Part shown: positions 1-5,933 of the stretch, one piece after another
How the letters are laid out: each line of letters begins with the position of its first letter
How positions within the stretch are numbered: position 1 is the first letter of the stretch
DNA from: SAR324 cluster bacterium
GTDB lineage: Bacteria > SAR324 > JACQKK01
Assembly (NCBI GenBank): GCA_022572825.1
Contig: JACZVE010000133.1
Coordinates: 1-7,844, forward strand
DNA: 7,844 nucleotides
Direction of reading: 5' to 3'
Made by a program: the position numbers and the translations under genes
Notes under the pieces: model-generated
The model's database searches: none
What the model saw: the letters and a program-made list of their open reading frames with translations, nothing else
What the model was told of the DNA's origin: nothing

Positions 1-312
1 GCTTATGAATGCCTCTCCGCTGAGATTGACCGAGTTACGGTTTTCCGTATATGTGGGATCACCCGTCGGGTTATCGATCGTCACCCAACCTCCGCTACAT
101 GCGCTCGTTGCCTCGGTTTCAACACTCCCTCCGTCTTCCCCACACCCGGACAAGGCGAACAGGGCGAGGACGACGACCGGAATGCACAAAGCCCGCTTTA
201 ACTGGCTTACCGCGGCCAGGAAGGGCTTATCTCGCGTGCCCCTGCTATGCAGCCGCGCGGGCATGATTGCCCACCACGCGCGTCGTTTCGTTGTCGATGG
301 CTGCGCTTTCAT
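1..312 (-). CDS. Secreted lipoprotein, N-terminal part (cut by window edge)
   Basis: The reading frame runs leftwards from ATG at 312 and stays open to base 1, giving 104 residues. A very strong Shine-Dalgarno tract (GGAGGAGG) lies 5 bases before the ATG and decides the start. Residues 43-56 are hydrophobic (CIPVVVLALFALSG) and end in a lipobox, LSGC, with the lipidated cysteine at residue 57. After it comes an acidic linker (GEDGGSVETE), then WVTIDNPTGDPTY and SVNLSGEAF. This last pattern is like the first strands of Ig-like or glucodextranase-B-type beta domains on bacterial surface proteins, but that match is from memory. The region before the hydrophobic core is unusually long (about 40 residues, with many Arg/Lys); an internal ATG at 264 would shorten it but lacks as good an RBS. 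The role is unknown. A lipid-anchored envelope or periplasmic protein is well supported. It is transcribed divergently from the sugar-nucleotide genes, so a link to surface polysaccharide is possible but unproven. Confidence 0.8.
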   Translation of the reverse strand, partial: MKAQPSTTKRRAWWAIMPARLHSRGTRDKPFLAAVSQLKRALCIPVVVLALFALSGCGEDGGSVETEATSACSGGWVTIDNPTGDPTYTENRNSVNLSGEAFIS

Positions 313-422
313 CTGGCCCTCCTCCTGAATCGCAATCGGAATCTTCCCGCGCATCGACGGACGCATTGCATTGCCGTATGGGGCGGGACTCGTGACCGCT
401 GTTGCCTCACGATATTCGGGAA

Positions 423-459
423 GGACCTACAGATGGCTTACAGGGGACCTACAGATGGC
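423..459. repeat. Direct repeat with 22-base period (11-base sub-period)
   Basis: GGACCTACAGATGGC occurs perfectly at 423-437 and again at 445-459. Between them sits TTACAG, so the core YTACAG starts at 427, 438 and 449, exactly 11 bases apart, about one helical turn. It lies 111-147 bases upstream of the lipoprotein start codon. Three same-face half-sites suggest a protein-binding array, perhaps an operator of the lipoprotein gene. The binding protein cannot be named from the sequence. Confidence 0.55.
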
Positions 460-636
460 GGATTGCGATCCAACACACGCAACGCGGGAGAGGCACCGAC
501 CTTCCGGACAGAAATAGCGGGCCCCTCCAGGACGCAAACGAGCGCCCGCTCCTGACGAGAAAACGCATCGATCCCCGCTTCGTGCCACCCAAGGCCTGGA
601 GGGAAGAGAGAGGGCCGAAGAGGTGGCCCTGCGTGT

Positions 637-680
637 AGAATAGCGAGAGTAGCGGGCCGGCCGGTTATTCGCTATATTCT
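637..680. repeat. Extended interrupted palindrome
   Basis: The left arm AGAATAGCGA (637-646) is complementary to the right arm TCGCTATATTCT (669-680) apart from a two-base bulge (AT). Between the arms lies the self-complementary GGCCGGCC (655-662), whose centre is within one base of the centre of the outer arms. No T-run follows on either strand, so an intrinsic terminator is unlikely. An operator or a cruciform-prone site in the divergent promoter region is more plausible. Confidence 0.5.
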
Positions 681-913
681 CCCGTTGGCATGGTCTCAAT
701 CACATAGTCCCGTTTGCTGACAGCGCACACAGCGAGCCCTGCCCGGTTCCATCGCCGTGGGTTGGGGCGGCCGACGGCGCCGGATCGCTGCCCGTGCAGC
801 TTGGCGCGTTCACTCGCGCGGGGGAGCGCGGGCGCCTTCCAACGACCCATCCGGCTCCCCGTGGCAGTCGCGCGGCAATCGTGCAAATATGGCTCGGAGC
901 TTGAGCGCAACCC

Positions 914-942
914 TGCTTGCCGGCGCACCGTGCTTGCCGGCG
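914..942. repeat. Direct repeat upstream of the epimerase gene
   Basis: TGCTTGCCGGCG occurs at 914-925 and 931-942 with a 17-base period. Similarity extends to the left (GCGCAACCC versus GCGCACCG), and GCGCAACC appears once more at 957-964. The repeats lie 45-75 bases before the epimerase start, in its likely untranslated leader or promoter. They could bind a regulator or be slipped-strand debris in GC-rich DNA. Confidence 0.45.
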
Positions 943-987
943 TGGGGCGCGACAGCGCGCAACCGCCATCATACGTGGAGAGCTTGA

Positions 988-1914
988 ATGGCGATTCGCA
1001 GGGTGCTGGTCACCGGCAGCAGCGGCACCATTGGCACGCGGCTGTGCGAACGGCTGCTCCAGGAAACCGACTGCGAGCTGACTGCGCTGGATCGCCGTCC
1101 CAACGCGTGGAGCGAGGCGGTGCAGGCGGTAACAGTGATGGCCGACCTGTGCGACGCTGACGCGCTGGCCAAGCTACCGCCGGACTTCGACGCGGTGATT
1201 CATCTGGCGGCCAACGCGCGCGTGTATGAGCTGGTGTTGGACACCGCGAAGGCGCGCGACAATTTCATCACCGTGTACAATACGCTGGAATTCTGCCGCC
1301 GCAACGGCATCCCCCGGGTCCTGTTCTCCTCCAGCCGGGAGGTGTACGGCAACGCCGAAGCCATCACTCATAACGAGGAGCCGCTCCACGTGAAGCATTG
1401 CGAGAGCCCGTATGCGGCTTCCAAGGTGGGGGCCGAGGCACTGGTACAGTCCTACCACCAGTGCTATGGGCTGGAGTTCATCACCTTCCGCTTCTCCAAC
1501 GTCTATGGCATGTACGACGACAGTGACCGCGTCGTGCCTCTGTTCATCCGGCGCACGACGGCCGGCGAGGATCTCACGGTGTACGGCAGGGACAAGCTGC
1601 TCGACTTCACTTACATAGACGACGCCGTGGACGGTATCCTGCTCAGTCTGGAGCGCTTCGAGCGGGCCAGGAACGACGTGTACAACATCGCTTCCGGCGA
1701 GGGGACGACGATCATCGAGGTGGCCGGGCAGGTGCGGGAACTGCTGCAGGGGAACAACGCGATTCACGTCGGCGAAAACCGTACCGGCGAGGTGGTGAAG
1801 TACGTTGCCAATATCACCAAGGCGCGCGAGCTGCTGCGCTACCAACCCAAGGTTCCCTTTCACGAGGGGATCGGCAAGGCGGTGCAATGGTACAAGGCCA
1901 ATTTGTACCGGTAA
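988..1914 (+). CDS. NAD-dependent epimerase/dehydratase (extended SDR), nucleotide-sugar type
   Basis: This is a 308-residue extended short-chain dehydrogenase/reductase, the usual length for UDP-sugar epimerases, decarboxylases and dehydratases. The Rossmann nucleotide motif is GSSGTIG at residues 10-16, followed by the acidic strand end (ALDRR, 33-37). HLAANA at 72-77 is the family's usual cofactor-side turn. The catalytic set is SSS at 114-116 and YAASK with Tyr142 and Lys146. NVYG (171-174) and DFTYIDD (206-212) are typical of sugar-nucleotide members. The start ATG has GGAGAG 5 bases upstream. Sixty-one bases downstream lies UDP-glucose dehydrogenase, so UDP-glucuronate is the most likely substrate or precursor; UDP-GlcA 4-epimerase or UDP-xylose synthase activity are candidates. 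The exact reaction cannot be read from motifs, and GSSGTIG is less usual than GxxGFIG. It probably acts in the cytoplasm for exopolysaccharide or LPS synthesis. Confidence 0.88.
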   Translation: MAIRRVLVTGSSGTIGTRLCERLLQETDCELTALDRRPNAWSEAVQAVTVMADLCDADALAKLPPDFDAVIHLAANARVYELVLDTAKARDNFITVYNTLEFCRRNGIPRVLFSSSREVYGNAEAITHNEEPLHVKHCESPYAASKVGAEALVQSYHQCYGLEFITFRFSNVYGMYDDSDRVVPLFIRRTTAGEDLTVYGRDKLLDFTYIDDAVDGILLSLERFERARNDVYNIASGEGTTIIEVAGQVRELLQGNNAIHVGENRTGEVVKYVANITKARELLRYQPKVPFHEGIGKAVQWYKANLYR

Positions 1915-1975
1915 TGTGCCCCGCTGTCGGCCGCCCACAGTTGCGTTGGCGGCAATCTGGATTCCAATCGCCCTC

Positions 1976-3349
1976 ATGAGCATCCGCAAGATTCTCTGCA
2001 TCGGCGCCGGCCACGTGGGCGGCCCCACCATGGCCGTGATCGCGGACATGTGTCCCGAGATCAACGTGGTGGTGGTGGATATCAACCCGGATCGGCTTAC
2101 CCAGTGGAACTCCGGCACACTGCCTGTCTACGAGCCGGGCCTGGACGAGGTGGTCTCCCGCTGCCTGGGCCGCAATTTGTTCTTCGAGCCGGCGCGGCCC
2201 GAGGTGATCGCCGATGCCGACATGGTCTTTGTCAGTGTCAACACGCCCACCAAGGAGTACGGCGAAGGGGCGGGCATGGCGGCGGATTTGCAGTATTGGG
2301 AAAAGTCCGCGCGCTTCATCAAGCCCCATCTCAAGGACGGCGCGATTATCGTGGAGAAGAGTACCGTGCCGGTGCGCACGGCCGAGGCGATCTCGCGCAT
2401 CCTGCACGACAATCGGCAGGGGCGGCGCTTTCCCGTCCTGTCCAACCCGGAATTTCTTGCCGAGGGTGCGGCGATCCGGGACCTGATGGAGCCCGACCGT
2501 GTGCTCATCGGGTGTGAGGAGACCGAAGCCGGCCGCGCCGCCGCCGAAGCGCTGGCCGCCGTTTACCGGCACTGGGTGCCGCCGGAGCGCATCGTGCTGT
2601 CCAGCGTGTGGAGCAGCGAGCTGGCCAAATTGACCGCCAACGCCTTTCTCGCTCAGCGCATCTCCTCCATCAACGCCATCTCCGCGCTGTGCGACGCCAC
2701 CTATGCCGATGTGACGGAGATCAGCCGCGCCATCGGCACGGACCATCGCATCGGCAGCCACTTTCTGGAAGCCGGGGTCGGCTTCGGGGGCTCCTGCTTC
2801 CGCAAGGATATCCTGAATCTGAGCTATATTTGCCAGCAGCAGGGGCTGCCGGAGGTGGCGGCGTACTGGAAGAGCGTGGTGGAGATGAACGATCACCAGA
2901 TCACGCGCTTCACGCGCAATATCATCGCCCACCAGTTCGACACCGTGGCCGGCAAGAAGCTGGCCGTCTTCGGCTTCGCCTTCAAGCCGGGCACCAACGA
3001 CACGCGCGATTCGCCTGCCATCTATGTCTGCAAGAAACTGCTGGAGGAGCGGGCGCATCTGGCCATCACCGACCCCAGGGCACTGGAAAACGCCGCTGAG
3101 AGTTTGCGCGGCCTGGGCGGTGAGATCGCCATTGAGCCGGATCCGTACAGGGCCGCCGAGGGCGCCCATGCCATCGTGCTCCTCACCCACTGGCAGGAGT
3201 TTCGGGAACTGGACTACCAGCGCATCTACGAGCGCATGGAGCGGCCCGCCTCGTTCTTCGACGGACGCAACTGGATCGATGCCAAGCTGCTGTACGAATT
3301 AGGCTTCAACGTATATCGCGTCGGCAGAGCGCCGCTGGTGCACTATTGA
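1976..3349 (+). CDS. ugd: UDP-glucose 6-dehydrogenase, eukaryote-like type
   Basis: This cytoplasmic enzyme oxidises UDP-glucose twice with NAD+ to UDP-glucuronate. The protein has 457 residues. The N-terminal Rossmann domain carries GAGHVGG at 10-16. SVNTPTK (87-93), EKSTVPVR (127-134) and NPEFLAEG (157-164) are family signatures. SSELAKLTANAFLAQR (213-228) contains the catalytic lysine, Lys218, and the substrate-binding asparagine, Asn222. GFGGSCFRKD (269-278) carries the nucleophilic Cys274 and Asp278. The C-terminal domain includes GFAFKPGTNDTR (333-344). Key residues sit within two positions of their human UGDH counterparts (Cys276, Lys220). Bacterial Ugd of the E. coli type is shorter (about 390 residues), so this belongs to the animal/plant-like class. 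The frame is open back to 1805, but family alignment starts at ATG 1976, which has only a weak SD, so translation may depend on the upstream gene. Confidence 0.96.
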   Translation: MSIRKILCIGAGHVGGPTMAVIADMCPEINVVVVDINPDRLTQWNSGTLPVYEPGLDEVVSRCLGRNLFFEPARPEVIADADMVFVSVNTPTKEYGEGAGMAADLQYWEKSARFIKPHLKDGAIIVEKSTVPVRTAEAISRILHDNRQGRRFPVLSNPEFLAEGAAIRDLMEPDRVLIGCEETEAGRAAAEALAAVYRHWVPPERIVLSSVWSSELAKLTANAFLAQRISSINAISALCDATYADVTEISRAIGTDHRIGSHFLEAGVGFGGSCFRKDILNLSYICQQQGLPEVAAYWKSVVEMNDHQITRFTRNIIAHQFDTVAGKKLAVFGFAFKPGTNDTRDSPAIYVCKKLLEERAHLAITDPRALENAAESLRGLGGEIAIEPDPYRAAEGAHAIVLLTHWQEFRELDYQRIYERMERPASFFDGRNWIDAKLLYELGFNVYRVGRAPLVHY

Positions 3350-3612
3350 GCGAAGCGAGCGCAGCACCTTGCAAACGCGAAGACCCAGCTTCACCGAGCT
3401 CGACCGGTAGGGTTCTCCTGCCCTCTATCGCCTCGCATCCTTAATCCGCCCGCTACGGGATTGCGACCGGCGCTCCCACGATTCCACCGGGGGGTAGCCG
3501 GGCGTCGGGGCGTCGGTATGGCCGCCGCAGGCCTCCCGCGGCGCCCCGTCTCTCCTGTCTTGTGCCGCCGCGGAATCGCAAGTCGGTGCCGGGCGGGCAC
3601 GACGCTGCAAAC

Positions 3613-3644
3613 CGCGCCGATTCCCGATCCGGATCGACGGCGCG
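3613..3644. repeat. GC-rich dyad with an inner palindrome
   Basis: CGCGCCG (3613-3619) pairs with CGGCGCG (3638-3644), and GATCCGGATC (3626-3635) is a perfect palindrome inside it. The stem is strong but no T-tract follows on either strand, so it is not a standard intrinsic terminator. It could stabilise the 3' end of the ugd transcript or be a binding site. Confidence 0.4.
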
Positions 3645-3802
3645 CCCTGCGGGTCTCTGGCTTGCGCGCTCGGCACTGGGGGCTTGGTCAGGGTGGTTCC
3701 CCGCAATGGGGCCGCCATCGGGCGAGCGAATTGGTATTAAAGCTGAGCGGCGGGCCAATCGATTCCGTTCGCTTTCTGAATTCATTCCCGGGAAATAGAC
3801 GC

Positions 3803-3831
3803 ATGACAACACACGCCCATTCTGGTAAAAA
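3803..3831 (+). promoter_or_regulatory. Candidate sigma-70 promoter of dksA
   Basis: ATGACA (3803-3808, five of six matches to TTGACA) is separated by 17 bases from TAAAAA (3826-3831, four of six matches to TATAAT). Transcription would start near 3838, leaving a leader of about 44 bases before the dksA ATG. This is the most AT-rich spot in the intergenic region. The palindrome TTCCCGGGAA ends 8 bases before the -35 element and could be an operator. Confidence 0.45.
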
Positions 3832-3881
3832 TAGAGCTTTAGGGCGAATGTGCCCAACAGGGGACCAACAACGTTGTCGCG

Positions 3882-4247
3882 ATGAATCAGGAACATTTGG
3901 AGCTGTTAAGGGGCAAGCTCCACGGCATGCTGCAAGACTTGGAGGACGAGGTGTCCACCACCGTGAACGGCATGCGGAATGACGGCGGCGCCTTTCCCGA
4001 TCCCGCGGACAGGGCAAGGTTGGAATCGGACCGCAATCTGACCTTGCGCATCCGCGATCGGGAACGAAAACTCCGTAACAAGATCGAAGAGGCCTTGGCG
4101 AGGATTGACGATGGCACCTTCGGCATCTGCGAGGTGTGCGAAGAGAAAATCGAATTCGCGCGGCTCGAAGCGCGCCCCGTCACCACTTTCTGCATCAACT
4201 GCAAAGCCGAGCAGGAATTGGACGAGGAAAAGCGCCAGTTGGGCTAG
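3882..4247 (+). CDS. dksA: DksA-type RNA polymerase cofactor, C4 zinc finger
   Basis: DksA binds the RNA polymerase secondary channel and, with ppGpp, reprograms transcription in the stringent response. The protein has 121 residues. Residues 1-75 are helical and form the coiled-coil arm; its tip carries DPADRA (40-45), the conserved DxxDxA that contacts the polymerase active site. RDRERKL (58-64) is highly conserved in DksA. The zinc site has all four cysteines: Cys83, Cys86, Cys104 and Cys107, with RLEARPVTTFC between the pairs. It lacks roughly 31 N-terminal residues present in E. coli DksA (151 residues). An in-frame TAG at 3840-3842 and no alternative start show this is a real absence, and many bacterial relatives share the short form. 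SD complementarity is weak. The intact tip and zinc motifs favour DksA over TraR-like or zinc-free paralogues. Confidence 0.92.
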   Translation: MNQEHLELLRGKLHGMLQDLEDEVSTTVNGMRNDGGAFPDPADRARLESDRNLTLRIRDRERKLRNKIEEALARIDDGTFGICEVCEEKIEFARLEARPVTTFCINCKAEQELDEEKRQLG

Positions 4248-4373
4248 CTTCCCGCGGCGGCTTGGCCTCCCCTGTCTGCCCGTCCAAGCACGTATCGCCC
4301 GGGGCCGGTGCAATCGCTGATGGCGGCTAACATGTTTCCCCGTTCCATTTTCGGTCTGCTCGCTTCCCGCGGC
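4247..4373. repeat. 12-bp direct repeat bracketing the dksA-dcd gap
   Basis: GCTTCCCGCGGC occurs at 4247-4258, starting on the last base of the dksA stop codon, and at 4362-4373, ending 8 bases before the dcd ATG. The copies are 115 bases apart. Both contain the palindrome CCGCGG. Function is unknown; chance is possible in GC-rich DNA. Confidence 0.4.
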
Positions 4374-4381
4374 AGCCATTC

Positions 4382-4918
4382 ATGATCCTCTCGGACACCA
4401 CCCTTCGCGCATTGTTACACAGTGGCGCGCTGGTGGTGGAACCGCTGGAAGATTACGCGATTCAACCCGCCTCGATCGATCTGCGTCTGGGCGAACACTA
4501 TCTCAAGGTCGACGAGAACGAGCTGGATACGATCCACCTGGACCGTCCCGTCCGCTACGTGGAGCTGACGATGGCGGAAATCGTGATTCCGCCGCTTTCC
4601 TTTATGCTCGCTTCCACCATGGAGTACATCAAGCTACCGAGCGACATCACCGCGTTCGTGGAGGGACGCAGCTCCATTGGGCGCATCGGTTTGTTCGTGC
4701 AGAACGCCGGCTGGGTCGACCCGGGCTTCGAGGGCGAGTTGACGCTGGAGCTGTTCAACGCCAACCGCCAGCCTATCCGCCTGCGATCGGGGCGCCGCAT
4801 CTGCCAGCTCGTGTTCGCCCGCATGGACCAGCCCGCCAGCACGCCATACCAGGGCAAGTACCAGGGGCAGCGCAAACCGATGGGGAGCCGTATTTACCTT
4901 GACGGCGAGAGCCTCTGA
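4382..4918 (+). CDS. dcd: dCTP deaminase (possibly bifunctional DCD-DUT)
   Basis: The enzyme converts dCTP to dUTP (or directly to dUMP in bifunctional members), feeding dTMP synthesis; it acts in the cytoplasm as a trimer. The protein has 178 residues, slightly shorter than E. coli Dcd (193). MILSDTTLR at the start and IQPASIDLRLG (27-37) are family hallmarks. GRSSIGRIGL (95-104) supplies phosphate-binding Arg96, Ser97 and Arg101. AGWVDPGFEGELTLELFN (109-126) contains the catalytic glutamate, Glu123. QLVF (142-145) and the C-terminal YQGKYQGQ (156-163) are the lid that closes over the nucleotide. This C-terminus is more like the M. tuberculosis/Gram-positive type, some of which are bifunctional, than like E. 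coli Dcd; motif reading alone does not settle this. No good SD precedes the ATG. It lies 134 bases after dksA on the same strand, perhaps in one transcript. Confidence 0.94.
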   Translation: MILSDTTLRALLHSGALVVEPLEDYAIQPASIDLRLGEHYLKVDENELDTIHLDRPVRYVELTMAEIVIPPLSFMLASTMEYIKLPSDITAFVEGRSSIGRIGLFVQNAGWVDPGFEGELTLELFNANRQPIRLRSGRRICQLVFARMDQPASTPYQGKYQGQRKPMGSRIYLDGESL

Positions 4919-5012
4919 GCGCGCGGGGGGGAGCGCACCTGCGGCCATCGACTGACCTGTCCCGCCTCGCCGATCCCGTCGCCGGCTGCGGCCCCCGCCC
5001 TGCCCGGCGCCG

Positions 5013-5933
5013 CTAGGGTAGCCCATCGGCGGTCTTTTCCGCTTGCAGCACCCGCGGGTGCCCGGACAGATCGTTGCGCACCTCGGTCAGTTGCAATGCC
5101 GGCAGTTGCTCCACCGCGCGCTTTAGCATCCCTGTCTGCTCAGCCCCCATCTCCAGCAACACGCGCCCGCCCCGGGGCAGCGCACCGGCGGCATAGGCGA
5201 GCATGTAACGCTGGAAGTCGCCGCCGTCGGGCCCGCCCTCCAGTGCCATGCGCGGCTCGGCGCGGGAGACTTCCGGCATCAGCCGGTCGATGGTTCCGCT
5301 GGGAATGTAGGGGGGATTTCCGGCCACCACATCCGGCCGCCAGCGTGGATGGATGGCCTGAAAGCGATCGCCCAGCACCAGCCAAAGAGCGTTGCCACGC
5401 GGCGCCAACAGGTGGGCGTGTCGCTTGCGGTTCCGCGCGGCCAGGGCGATGGCGGCGGAAGAGCGTTCCACGGCGATCCAGTGCAGGCCGTTCGCCTCCG
5501 AGCATACCGCCAGGGGAATGGCCGCACTGCCCGTTCCCAGCTCCAGTACCTTCAAGGGGCGATCCGGCGCCTCGCGTCGCAGGGCGCAGGTCGCCTCCAC
5601 AATGGCCTCGACGAGCGCTTCGGTATCCGGGCTGGGAATGAGAATGCCCTCGTCAACCGCCAGCGTGAGGTTCCAAAAGCCGGTCTCGCCGGTCAGGTAG
5701 GCCACGGGCCGGCGGTGTCCCCGCTCGCGCACCAGTTTGCGGTACCGGGCCAGCTCGCACGCGTCCAGCAGTCGGTCGAATTGCAGATAGAGTTCGATGC
5801 GTTGGCAGCCCAGCACATGGGCCAGCAACAGTTCGGCATCGAGGCGCGGCGTGGGGACGCCTTTGCCCTGCAGGTAATCTTCCGTCCAGTCCAGCAGAGC
5901 CTTCGGCGTCCAGGACCTGGCTTCCGGGCTCAC
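5013..5933 (-). CDS. prmC: PrmC/HemK-type protein-glutamine N5-methyltransferase
   Basis: PrmC uses S-adenosylmethionine to methylate the glutamine of the GGQ motif in peptide release factors. The protein has 306 residues. Residues 1-95 form the helical substrate-recognition domain (PRLDAELLLAHVLG at 29-42, PVAYLTGETGFW at 76-87). The AdoMet domain has LELGTGSAAI (130-139), the catalytic GNPPYIPSG (205-213) and EVSRAEPRMALEGG (221-234), the usual PrmC block after NPPY. Two residues depart from the usual pattern: IPSPDTE (99-105) has Ser101 where most PrmC have Arg, and GTGSAA has Ala137 instead of Gly. The start is GTG at 5933, overlapping the upstream regulator's stop as GTGA, so it is probably translated by coupling; no strong SD is visible. 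The gene is not next to prfA, its common partner. A PrmC paralogue with another target remains possible. Confidence 0.87.
   Translation of the reverse strand: MSPEARSWTPKALLDWTEDYLQGKGVPTPRLDAELLLAHVLGCQRIELYLQFDRLLDACELARYRKLVRERGHRRPVAYLTGETGFWNLTLAVDEGILIPSPDTEALVEAIVEATCALRREAPDRPLKVLELGTGSAAIPLAVCSEANGLHWIAVERSSAAIALAARNRKRHAHLLAPRGNALWLVLGDRFQAIHPRWRPDVVAGNPPYIPSGTIDRLMPEVSRAEPRMALEGGPDGGDFQRYMLAYAAGALPRGGRVLLEMGAEQTGMLKRAVEQLPALQLTEVRNDLSGHPRVLQAEKTADGLP

Larger units (their letters stand above)
313..987. other. Gene-free divergent intergenic region
   Basis: This 675-base stretch separates the leftward lipoprotein gene from the rightward epimerase gene. Open frames here are rich in Arg, Pro, Gly and Ala, overlap each other, lack good ribosome binding sites and show no recognisable motif, so I do not call genes. 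It does hold a 22-base-period direct repeat at 423-459, a 6-bp hairpin (AGGGCC/GGCCCT, 611-630), a 9-bp inverted repeat with a long loop (523-531 with 595-603), an extended dyad at 637-680 and a 12-bp direct repeat at 914-942. Promoters for both flanking genes should lie here, but I see no convincing -35/-10 pair. Confidence 0.6.
3350..3881. other. Gene-free stretch between ugd and dksA
   Basis: These 532 bases hold overlapping open frames on both strands, but they have Arg/Pro/Gly-rich composition, no RBS and no motif, and two of them run into dksA. I call no gene. No clear intrinsic terminator follows ugd. Visible structure includes a GC-rich dyad at 3613-3644, a 10-bp palindrome TTCCCGGGAA at 3785-3794 and the candidate dksA promoter at 3803-3831. 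Confidence 0.55.

Noticed and set aside
523..603. 9-bp inverted repeat CCCTCCAGG/CCTGGAGGG
   Set aside because: The loop is 63 bases, no terminator features follow, and such pairs are expected by chance in GC-rich DNA.
665..928. Minus-strand small frame ending in a less biased stretch (SKRDYVIETMPTGEYSE)
   Set aside because: No RBS, most of it is Arg/Ala/Gly-rich, and the normal-looking end is explained by local AT content.
714..1160. Plus-strand open frame running into the epimerase gene
   Set aside because: Low-complexity Arg/Ala/Pro composition, no RBS, and it overlaps the well-supported start at 988.
1805..1975. Upstream in-frame extension of ugd
   Set aside because: The extra 57 residues overlap the epimerase gene in another frame and do not look like the family; alignment begins at ATG 1976.
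1174..2118. Antisense open frame (314 codons) opposite the epimerase gene
   Set aside because: Shadow frame across a strongly supported gene and into ugd; no domain pattern or RBS.
1814..3190. Long antisense open frame (458 codons) opposite ugd
   Set aside because: It mirrors the GC-rich third positions of ugd, has no RBS or motif, and is rich in Gly, Ala, Arg, Asp and His as expected of a shadow frame.
3453..3896. Minus-strand frame (147 codons) whose start looks protein-like
   Set aside because: The first 35 residues look plausible only because that DNA is AT-richer (dksA promoter); the rest is Arg/Pro/Gly-rich and there is no RBS.
3461..3982. Plus-strand frame overlapping the dksA start
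   Set aside because: No RBS or motif, and it enters dksA in another frame; dksA is well supported.
4980..5009. CGCCGG/CCGGCG inverted repeat between convergent dcd and prmC as a terminator
   Set aside because: Only 6 bp, 18-base loop and no T-run on either strand; too weak to call.
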